A stretch of 5,764 nt of DNA from JBGTLW01 sp041743835 (GTDB taxonomy: Bacteria; Planctomycetota; Phycisphaerae; Phycisphaerales; Phycisphaeraceae): contig JBGTLW010000071.1 in NCBI GenBank assembly GCA_041743835.1, forward strand, positions 1 through 5,764, read 5' to 3'. Each line of letters opens with the position of its first letter. Positions within the stretch are counted from its first letter, which is position 1. Under the pieces are notes generated by a model, which searched no databases, was not told where the DNA came from, and saw nothing but the letters and a program-made list of their open reading frames with translations. A program made the translations under genes and the position numbers. Shown here one piece after another: positions 1 through 5,123 of the stretch.

Positions 1-2347
1 CGGGGTGGGCGGGTTGTTTCGCGGCGGGCTTTTTGGGGCGGGAATCCTGCGGCTTGGTGCCCACGGGCTTGCGGGGCTTGACCTTGCCATCCTCGACGAC
101 GACAAGCTCCATCTGTCGCCGGCCAAGGTCCACCTCGGCGATGCGGACGGTGAACGTGTGGCCGATGCCGATGCTGCGGCCGGAGCGCTGTGCGACCAGC
201 GCGCCGGTGGTGCGGTTGAGTTGCCAGCGTTCGTCGCGTGGCCCGGGCAGGTCGTTGACCGACACGAACCCATCGACGAGGTAGCGGTCGATCTGCACGA
301 ACGCGCCGTTGCCCGTCACGCCGGTGACCGTGCCGGCGTAGTCGTCGCCCAAATGCTCGGCCATGAGCTCGAGCACCAGGTACGCCCGCAGCTCGCGCTC
401 GGCGGATTCGCTGTTGCGTTCGGTGGTCGAGCAGTGCTTGCCGATCTCGCGCATGCGCAGCTCGTCGGGCACGCGCGGGTCGTTGGCGACAGCCTTGCCG
501 AGCTTCTTCTTGGACTGCCCGCCCTCGGTGCCCGCGTCGATGATCGCGTCGAGCCCGCGGTGGACGATCAGGTCGGGGTAGCGGCGGATGGGGCTGGTGA
601 AGTGCGTGTAGTGCTCGGACGCCAGCGCGAAGTGGCCGATGAGTGTCGGCGCGTACTCGGCCTTGCTCAGCGTGCGGAGCACGGCGAGGTGGACCGCTCG
701 TTCCGACGGCTTGCCGCGCACGGCGTCGAGGAGCTGCTGCAATTCCTTGCGGGATGGCCTCTCGGGGATGTTGAGCCCCGCGACCCGCGCGAAGCCGCGC
801 AGCTCGCCCACGTCGTGCGCGTCGGGGTCGGGGTGTGTGCGGCGGATCATCGGGACGTTGAGCCGGACAAACGCGCGGGCCGCGGCCTCGTTGGCCTCGA
901 CCATGAACATCTCGATGAGCTTGTGCGTGAACGCGTCGTCCTCGGGCTGGGCATCGACCACCCGGCCGCTGTCGTCGAACACAAGGTGGACCTCGGGCAG
1001 CGCGAGCACGATCATGCCGTTGCTCAGCCGGCGGCGCTGGATGACCTTCGCCAGCTCGTTGGACAGCTTGAGCTTCTGCAGCAGGGCGCGCGGGTAGTTC
1101 GCGCCGCCCTCGGTGTCCTTGCAGTGCTTGACCGCTTCGCGCACGTCGCCATCGATCAGCGCCTGGGCTTCGAGATAGGTCAGGCGTTTGGCGGACTTGA
1201 TGACGCTGCGTGCGAAGCGTTCGCCGACGACCCCGGCCGCCCCGTCGTAGCGGATGAAGCAGCTCTTGGCGTATCGCCGGACGCCGGGCTGGAGCGAGCA
1301 CACGCCGTTGGACAGCACCTCGGGCAGCATGGGGATGACGCGGCGGGGGAGGTAGGTGCTGTTGCCTCGGGTGTAGGCTTCGCTATCGATGGCGGTGTCG
1401 GGCTTGATGTAGTGCGCGACGTCTGCGATGTGGACGCCCAGCTCCCACGCGGCGCCGTCGGGCTCTTTGGATGGGTCGAGCTTCTCGATGTTGATCGCGT
1501 CGTCGAAGTCTTTGGCGTCGGGCGGGTCGATCGTGAAGATGAAGATTTTTTCGCTGTCGGTGAGGTCTTCGCGGTCGCTGGGGATGGGGCCGTCTTCGTG
1601 GAGCGACTTCGCGGCGAGGCGTGCTTCTTCGACGACCTCTTTGGGGAACGCCTCTTCCAGGCCATAGGCCCGCATGATGCCCGCGGTCTCGACATCGGGC
1701 AGGCCCGCCTCGCCGAGGACCTCGATGATGACCGCTTCGCCGAGCGTGCGTTTGTCGCGTGACTGCTCGGTGGGGTAGGTGATGATCTCGACGACGACCT
1801 TGTCGCCGGGGCGTGCGTTCTTAGCGTGGGGGTCGCGGATGATGAGCGGGTCGGTGATCTGTCGGCCATCGACCTTGACGAGGTACTGCGTGCCGGTCTG
1901 GATGAGCGTGCCTGCGTACTTGCGTTCGGAGCGTTGGAGGATCTCGACGATCTCCCCGACGTAGGGCGAGCGTCCGCCGCCGGAGCGTCCGCGTTCGTGC
2001 CGGACTTTGGCGCGGACGCGGTCGCCTGTCATGGCGTCGCCGGTCTTCCCGCCTGGGACGAACAGGTCGCCGTGCTGTGTGAGTTCATCGGGGATGATGA
2101 ACCCGAAGCCGCGCTCGTGGCGACGGAATGAGCCGACCATCTCGTTGCCCGGCGGGGGCAGGGCGACGGTGTCGTCCGAGCCGAGCACGACGGTCTGCTC
2201 CTGGAGCAGGTGGTCGATGGCGTTTCGGAAGTCGTCGAAGTCGTCGTCTTCTACTTGGAGGTCGCGCGCCAGTTGGCGTGCGGTGGAGATTTCGTACCGC
2301 GCATCGGCGAGGTGGCTCAGGATGCGTCCTGTGTAACGGTCGGGCAT
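1..2347 (-). CDS. rnr: Ribonuclease R (RNase II/RNB family 3'-5' exoribonuclease), C-terminus cut by window edge
   Basis: This cytoplasmic, processive 3'-5' exoribonuclease degrades structured RNA in mRNA turnover and RNA quality control. Reading from ATG at 2347 gives 782 codons with no stop before the edge; E. coli RNase R has about 813 residues, so little is missing. Visible domains in order: an N-terminal winged-helix-like segment (about 5-60), two cold-shock/OB domains (about 70-130, with RGFGFI, and 140-215), the RNB catalytic domain (about 260-600), an S1 domain (about 668-745, starting YAGTVTGVTGNGAFV) and a Lys/Pro/Ala-rich tail from about 763. The catalytic motif TIDPPDAKDFDDAI (272-285) supplies the metal-binding aspartates D274, D280, D282 and D283. 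The conserved YTHFTSPIRRYPD motif lies at 580-592. The start places the winged helix at the N-terminus, as expected for the family. No Shine-Dalgarno sequence is visible upstream. It is divergent from the YlbF-family gene. The long plus-strand open frame over it is its antisense shadow. Confidence 0.96.
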   Translation of the reverse strand, partial: MPDRYTGRILSHLADARYEISTARQLARDLQVEDDDFDDFRNAIDHLLQEQTVVLGSDDTVALPPPGNEMVGSFRRHERGFGFIIPDELTQHGDLFVPGGKTGDAMTGDRVRAKVRHERGRSGGGRSPYVGEIVEILQRSERKYAGTLIQTGTQYLVKVDGRQITDPLIIRDPHAKNARPGDKVVVEIITYPTEQSRDKRTLGEAVIIEVLGEAGLPDVETAGIMRAYGLEEAFPKEVVEEARLAAKSLHEDGPIPSDREDLTDSEKIFIFTIDPPDAKDFDDAINIEKLDPSKEPDGAAWELGVHIADVAHYIKPDTAIDSEAYTRGNSTYLPRRVIPMLPEVLSNGVCSLQPGVRRYAKSCFIRYDGAAGVVGERFARSVIKSAKRLTYLEAQALIDGDVREAVKHCKDTEGGANYPRALLQKLKLSNELAKVIQRRRLSNGMIVLALPEVHLVFDDSGRVVDAQPEDDAFTHKLIEMFMVEANEAAARAFVRLNVPMIRRTHPDPDAHDVGELRGFARVAGLNIPERPSRKELQQLLDAVRGKPSERAVHLAVLRTLSKAEYAPTLIGHFALASEHYTHFTSPIRRYPDLIVHRGLDAIIDAGTEGGQSKKKLGKAVANDPRVPDELRMREIGKHCSTTERNSESAERELRAYLVLELMAEHLGDDYAGTVTGVTGNGAFVQIDRYLVDGFVSVNDLPGPRDERWQLNRTTGALVAQRSGRSIGIGHTFTVRIAEVDLGRRQMELVVVEDGKVKPRKPVGTKPQDSRPKKPAAKQPAHP

Positions 2348-2499
2348 GATGTAAGTCGGGGTCCGTGGATCGGGGGGTAGGGCACAAAAACAAGAAAGGG
2401 AAGACTGCGGCTATTCGCGGCGTTTCCCGGTCGGTTCACCGACTATGCTACAGTATCAGCCTCTTTCACGCGATCAAGCCCCTAATCCCGCGAGCCATC
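2348..2499. promoter_or_regulatory. Divergent spacer between rnr and the YlbF-family gene
   Basis: This 152-bp spacer must hold the promoters of both divergent genes. Toward the YlbF-family gene, TATGCT (2444-2449) and the overlapping TACAGT (2449-2454) are possible -10 hexamers, each matching TATAAT at four of six positions, but no good -35 sits at the right distance. On the minus strand the possible elements are weaker still. Neither start codon has a clear ribosome binding site; both lie in the same context, ATCATGCCC. No small gene was recognised here. The promoter hexamers are inference. Confidence 0.4.
2430..2443. promoter_or_regulatory. Short inverted repeat, possible operator
   Basis: GTCGGT-TC-ACCGAC is a perfect 6-bp inverted repeat with a 2-bp centre. 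It directly abuts the possible -10 hexamer TATGCT of the YlbF-family gene, where a bound repressor would block transcription. It could also be chance in GC-rich DNA; no second copy was found in this window. Confidence 0.25.
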
Positions 2500-2922
2500 A
2501 TGCCCACCACTTCGGAAATCCTCGACGCCGCGAAGAAGATCGGCGACATGGTCGCCCAGCACGACGCGAGCAAGCGTCTGGAATCAGCCATCAAGGCGCT
2601 GGAGAAAGACCCCGACGCCCAACGGGCCATGACCCAGTTCAACCAGCACCTCCAGGCGCTGGCCCAAAAGGAACAGGCGGGCAAGCCCATCGAAGTGGCA
2701 GACAAACGCGCGCTCGAAACGCTTCAGCAGGCGGTGGTGATGAACGTCAACCTCCGCAACTTCCAGATGGCGCAGATGGACTACGTGGACCTGCTCCGCA
2801 AAATCGACGAGCAAATCACCGGCGACGTCCCCGGCCCCGGAAGTGACCCGGGGGCAGTTTCCGGGGCCGGGGGCGGGGGGATGTTGGATGCGGCATCACC
2901 GTTCGACCTCACGGGGCGGTAA
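2500..2922 (+). CDS. YlbF/YmcA-family (Com_YlbF) protein with Gly/Pro-rich C-terminal tail
   Basis: The 140-residue product looks like a YlbF/YmcA-family protein: a small, all-helical, cytoplasmic protein. In Bacillus subtilis, YlbF, YmcA and YaaT form a complex that helps RNase Y process mRNA and affects competence, biofilm and sporulation. The evidence is the pattern EILDAAKKIGDMVAQHDASK near residue 5, the acidic step ALEKDPDAQ (33-41), an amphipathic helix with FNQHLQALAQKE (47-58), and the closing helix with MDYVDLLRKIDEQI (93-106). Residues 108-140 form a Gly/Pro-rich linker ending in SPFDLTGR, an extension beyond the core fold. The ATG at 2500 was chosen because the family starts just before the ILDAAK helix; the frame stays open upstream to 2365, but that stretch has no family features. 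There is no Shine-Dalgarno sequence. It is divergent from RNase R, which makes a role in RNA decay plausible but unproven. No gene symbol is given because orthology to ylbF or ymcA cannot be decided. Confidence 0.8.
   Translation: MPTTSEILDAAKKIGDMVAQHDASKRLESAIKALEKDPDAQRAMTQFNQHLQALAQKEQAGKPIEVADKRALETLQQAVVMNVNLRNFQMAQMDYVDLLRKIDEQITGDVPGPGSDPGAVSGAGGGGMLDAASPFDLTGR
2826..2875 (+). repeat. Strong GC hairpin (15-bp stem) inside the 3' end of the YlbF-family gene
   Basis: CCCCGGCCCCGG (2829-2840) is perfectly complementary to CCGGGGCCGGGG (2861-2872). The stem extends outward through a T-G wobble and two G-C pairs to 2826/2875, giving 15 pairs around a 20-nt loop that can pair further. It encodes the Gly/Pro-rich tail, so low-complexity coding constraint explains part of it. 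The G-runs at 2850-2854, 2863-2866, 2869-2873 and 2875-2880 also form a G-quadruplex-like pattern with one long (8-nt) loop. Confidence 0.75.
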
Positions 2923-2930
2923 CACCGCCC
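2914..2930 (+). terminator. Possible hairpin terminator over the stop codon of the YlbF-family gene
   Basis: GGGCGGT-AAC-ACCGCCC is a perfect 7-bp stem with a 3-nt loop, and the TAA stop codon (2920-2922) lies across the stem and loop. Only TTGCCT follows, without a T-tract, so it is a poor classical intrinsic terminator. It may instead stop 3' exonucleases or act with the downstream repeat hairpins. Confidence 0.35.
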
Positions 2931-2940
2931 TTGCCTCGAC

Positions 2941-2965
2941 AGAGCCGCGCACGTAAGTAAGCGGT
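2941..2965 (+). repeat. AGAGCCGC-N12-GCGGT hairpin element, single copy, plus orientation
   Basis: AGAGCCGC (2941-2948), a 12-nt interior GCACGTAAGTAA (2949-2960) and GCGGT (2961-2965). CCGC pairs with GCGG, and inside the interior AC pairs with GT around a GTAA loop. It shares its frame and length with the other eight elements in this spacer and is followed by a run of eight C (2966-2973). Confidence 0.8.
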
Positions 2966-2979
2966 CCCCCCCCGCCAAC

Positions 2980-3004
2980 AGAGCCGCCTCGTCCCCGAGG
3001 CGGT
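2980..3004 (+). repeat. AGAGCCGC-N12-GCGGT hairpin element, plus orientation, left half of an inverted pair
   Basis: AGAGCCGC (2980-2987), interior CTCGTCCCCGAG (2988-2999), GCGGT (3000-3004). Here the interior is fully self-complementary (CTCG with CGAG, loop TCCC), so 8 bp pair without interruption. The sequence differs from the single copy at 2941, but the frame and pairing are kept. Confidence 0.8.
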
Positions 3005-3028
3005 CCGCCGCGGCGACGCGGCGGCTCT
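3004..3028 (-). repeat. AGAGCCGC-N12-GCGG hairpin element, minus orientation, right half of an inverted pair
   Basis: On the minus strand this reads AGAGCCGC (3028-3021), interior CGCGTCGCCGCG (3020-3009), then GCGG (3008-3005) and A (3004). CGCG pairs with CGCG around a TCGC loop, extending the CCGC/GCGG stem to 8 pairs. It sits exactly back-to-back with the previous element, with T3004 at the centre. Together they form an imperfect 49-nt palindrome (2980-3028) whose outer arms AGAGCCGCC/GGCGGCTCT pair over 9 bp. Confidence 0.8.
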
Positions 3029-3056
3029 GCGAAACGCACAATCGGCACGGACGAGA

Positions 3057-3260
3057 AAGGCAACCGCTTCCTGACGGGCGCGGCTCTTTTAAGGCAACCG
3101 CTTCCTGACGGGCGCGGCTCTTTTAAGGCAACCGCTTCCTGACGGGCGCGGCTCTTTTAAGGCAATCGCTTCCTGACGGGCGCGGCTCTTTTAAGGCAAT
3201 CGCTTCCTGACGGGCGCGGCTCTTTTAAGGCAATCGCCTCCTGACGGGCGCGGCTCTGTC
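3057..3260 (-). repeat. Tandem array, six copies of a 34-bp unit containing the same hairpin element
   Basis: Copies begin at 3057, 3091, 3125, 3159, 3193 and 3227. The first five are complete; the sixth departs from the unit after 3256. On the minus strand each unit is AGAGCCGC, interior GCCCGTCAGGAA, GCGGT, then a short TGCCTTAAA spacer. Copies 1-3 are identical. Copies 4-6 share one change (GCGG to GCGA in the 3' arm), and copy 6 has a further interior change plus a different end. The array stops 8 bp before the stop codon of the sigma-54 activator. Read on the plus strand, five copies end in a GC hairpin followed by CTCTTTT, a weak terminator-like pattern. There are no unique spacers between copies, so it is not a CRISPR. 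Confidence 0.95.
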
Positions 3261-3264
3261 GAAC

Positions 3265-4866
3265 TTAATCCGCGGGCTCGATGCCCAGGTCCTTGACCTT
3301 CTTGTTGAGCGTGTTGCGGTTGATGCCCAGGAAGTCTGCGGTGCGGATTTTGACGCCGTCGTTGTACGCCAGCGCCTCGCGGATGAGTTGTCGTTCCACC
3401 TCGTTGATGACCAGCTCGTACACCTGCCCGTCGTACACCGAGAACTGCTTGATCGCGTGTTCCGCAAGCCGGCTGGTGATCGCCTCGATGGATTCATCGG
3501 TCGTGTCGCCACGCACCTGCTGGGCGTACACGCGGATCTGCAGCGGCAGCAGGTCCTCGGTGAACTCCTCGCTGGTGGACAGCACCACCGCGCGCTCGAC
3601 GGTGTTCTCCAGCTCGCGGACGTTGCCCGGCCAGGGGTAACGCAGCAGCGTATTAAGCACATCACGCGAGATCTTGCGGACGCCCCGGCCGTTCTCCTTG
3701 TTGTAACGGTCCAGGAAGAAGTCGATCAGCCGGGGGATGTCTTCGCGTCGGCTGCGCAGCGCGGGCAGGTTGATGGTCACCTCGTTGTGCCGGTAGTAAA
3801 GGTCTTCGCGGAAGTTCCCCTTGCGCACCTCGTCTTCAAGGTCGAGGTTGGTCGCGGCAATGACGCGGACATCGACCTTCACGGTGTTGTGGTCGCCGAC
3901 ACGCTCGAGCTCGCGCTCCTGCAGGACGCGGAGGAGCTTGACCTGGAGCTCGGTGGAGAGCGTGCCGACCTCATCGAGGAACAGCGTCCCGCCGTCCGCC
4001 GCCTCGAATCGGCCGACCTTGTCCTTCACCGCGCCGGTGAACGCGCCCTTGACGTGGCCAAACAACTCCGACTCCAAAAGCTGGGGCGACAGCGCGCCGC
4101 AGTTGACGCGGATCATCGGCTTGTCGCGGCGGGGCGAGTTGTAGTGGATGGCCTTGGCGATCATCTCCTTGCCGCAGCCGGTCTCCCCCAACAGCAGACA
4201 CGTGGCCCGGCTGGTGGCGACCTGGCCGATCATCGCCAGCACATCGAGCATCACCGGCGACGAACCGATGATGTTGTCGAAGCGGTACCGCCCGCGGAGG
4301 TTGTCCGTGAGGTCCTTCTTCTCCTCAAGCCAGCGCGTCTTCTCCAGTTGGACCGAGTTATGGATGCGCAGGGTCTGGGCGAAGGAGCCCGCGAGGATCT
4401 TGATCAGCCGGGCGTCAGCCGCCAGCCGTTCCTCGGTCTCGAACGGGCGGTGGACGCTGATGACCCCGGCATAGCGGTCGCCATCCTTAACAGGCACGCA
4501 GATGAAGCTGATCGGCCCCGGGGACTTGGCGGTCAGCTCGGGGTCGCGGGTGCGGTGCAGAAAATCGGGGTGCTTGGTGATGTCGGGGATGACCGCCGGC
4601 TGCCCGCTGGCCAAAACCCGCCCGGTCACCCCCTCGCCCACGCGGTACTTGCCCCGCTCCTGCTCGGCTGGGGTCAGCCCTACCGAGGCAATCGTCCGCA
4701 TCTGGTCCGCCGCCTCATCCCGCAACACCAGCGCAGCACGGTCCAAACCCAGCCTGGCGCTGATCAGCGTCATCGCACGCTGGAACAGTTGGCCTAAATC
4801 CGCGCCATCGCCAAGGATTTGGCTGACTTGTTCAAGAATGACTAATTCTTGCTCATGACGATCCAT
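3265..4866 (-). CDS. Sigma-54-dependent transcriptional activator (GAF - AAA+ - Fis-type HTH)
   Basis: This 533-residue NifA-like bacterial enhancer-binding protein would bind upstream DNA and use ATP hydrolysis to open promoters held by sigma-54 RNA polymerase. Domains in order: a GAF sensor (about 20-165, with GEGVTGRVLASGQPAVIPDI), a linker, and the AAA+ domain from FDNIIGSS (196-203). The AAA+ motifs are Walker A GETGCGKE (227-234), the sigma-54 contact loop GAFTGA (274-279), Walker B LFLDEVG (295-301), sensor I AATN (337-340), the arginine-finger region NFREDLYYR (351-359), and GNVRELENTVERAVV (414-428). A Fis-type helix-turn-helix closes it (about 490-530, TADFLGINRNTLNKKV). There is no response-regulator receiver domain, so the signal is probably a small ligand or partner sensed by GAF. 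No cysteine lies between the AAA+ and HTH domains, unlike oxygen-sensitive NifA. The ATG at 4866 has a weak AGGCG four bases upstream (4871-4875). Its target is unknown. Confidence 0.95.
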   Translation of the reverse strand: MDRHEQELVILEQVSQILGDGADLGQLFQRAMTLISARLGLDRAALVLRDEAADQMRTIASVGLTPAEQERGKYRVGEGVTGRVLASGQPAVIPDITKHPDFLHRTRDPELTAKSPGPISFICVPVKDGDRYAGVISVHRPFETEERLAADARLIKILAGSFAQTLRIHNSVQLEKTRWLEEKKDLTDNLRGRYRFDNIIGSSPVMLDVLAMIGQVATSRATCLLLGETGCGKEMIAKAIHYNSPRRDKPMIRVNCGALSPQLLESELFGHVKGAFTGAVKDKVGRFEAADGGTLFLDEVGTLSTELQVKLLRVLQERELERVGDHNTVKVDVRVIAATNLDLEDEVRKGNFREDLYYRHNEVTINLPALRSRREDIPRLIDFFLDRYNKENGRGVRKISRDVLNTLLRYPWPGNVRELENTVERAVVLSTSEEFTEDLLPLQIRVYAQQVRGDTTDESIEAITSRLAEHAIKQFSVYDGQVYELVINEVERQLIREALAYNDGVKIRTADFLGINRNTLNKKVKDLGIEPAD

Positions 4867-4920
4867 AGAACGCCTATTAAATCATCATTACGCCAACAAA
4901 ACAAGCGACTTCGAGAGCCG

Positions 4921-4932
4921 TTGTGCGCACAA
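4921..4932. promoter_or_regulatory. Perfect 12-bp palindrome TTGTGCGCACAA, possible operator
   Basis: TTGTGCGCACAA is a perfect palindrome whose nearer edge lies 55 bp upstream of the activator start codon. Its first ten bases recur at 5031-5040. A symmetric, repeated site in a divergent spacer fits a dimeric regulator, possibly the activator itself. The binding protein is not known. Confidence 0.45.
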
Positions 4933-5000
4933 TTCACGAAAATACCCAAACAAAAACCTAAGACTACGCAATTTTCCATCTTTTTGGTTTCGCGGGGGTT

Positions 5001-5030
5001 AGCGGGTTGGTTCCCACGGCCCGGCCCGCT
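5001..5030 (+). other. Possible leader hairpin upstream of the portal-like gene
   Basis: AGCGGGTTGG (5001-5010) can pair with CCGGCCCGCT (5021-5030) over 10 pairs, two of them G-U wobbles, around a 10-nt loop. A competing stem pairs TGGTTCC (5008-5014) with GGAACCA (5041-5047), so the two cannot form together. Whether this region is transcribed is not shown by the sequence. Confidence 0.3.
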
Positions 5031-5040
5031 TTGTGCGCAC
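5031..5040. promoter_or_regulatory. Second copy of TTGTGCGCAC motif
   Basis: This copy is identical to the first ten bases of the palindrome at 4921-4932, 110 bp away, but here the palindrome is broken at its right end (CACGG rather than CACAA). It lies 84 bp before the portal-like start codon. Confidence 0.4.
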
Positions 5041-5123
5041 GGAACCAGCCGACGGGCCAAGGGTGACAGCCAGACGCTCACCATAGCCGCCCGAGCCGAC
5101 CCCGCCGCCCCGCGAGCAAGACC

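Larger units (their letters stand above)
4867..5123. promoter_or_regulatory. Divergent spacer between the sigma-54 activator and the portal-like gene
   Basis: This 257-bp spacer is AT-richer than the genes, mostly in 4867-4990, as expected for promoter DNA. On the minus strand TTGTTT - 17 bp - TTTAAT resembles a sigma-70 promoter, but its -10 ends only 9 bases before the activator start, which would leave almost no leader. No convincing sigma-54 GG-N10-GC promoter with good flanks was found on either strand. It contains two TTGTGCGCAC motifs and possible hairpins near 5001-5047. No small gene was recognised. Confidence 0.4.

Noticed and set aside
5..1762. Long plus-strand open frame (585 codons) over the RNase R gene
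   Set aside because: It is antisense to a gene with clear RNase R motifs; its translation is low-complexity and typical of the opposite strand of GC-rich coding DNA.
2365..2499. N-terminal extension of the YlbF-family protein from an ATG at 2365
   Set aside because: It would cover the promoter spacer and add 45 residues without family similarity; the ATG at 2500 gives the usual family start.
3057..3260. CRISPR array
   Set aside because: The 34-bp units are directly tandem, with no unique spacers, and no cas gene is nearby.
3388..4797. Long plus-strand open frame (469 codons) over the sigma-54 activator
   Set aside because: Antisense shadow of a gene with complete AAA+ motifs; the translation shows no family features.
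4875..4910. Sigma-70 promoter TTGTTT-17-TTTAAT for the activator
   Set aside because: Its -10 ends only 9 bases before the start codon, so the transcript would have almost no leader and would lose the weak ribosome site; kept only as a note.
5009..5040. Sigma-54 (-24/-12) promoter for the portal-like gene
   Set aside because: GG-N10-GC can be placed (CGGCCCGCTTTGTGC), but the flanking bases do not fit TGGCAC and TTGCA.
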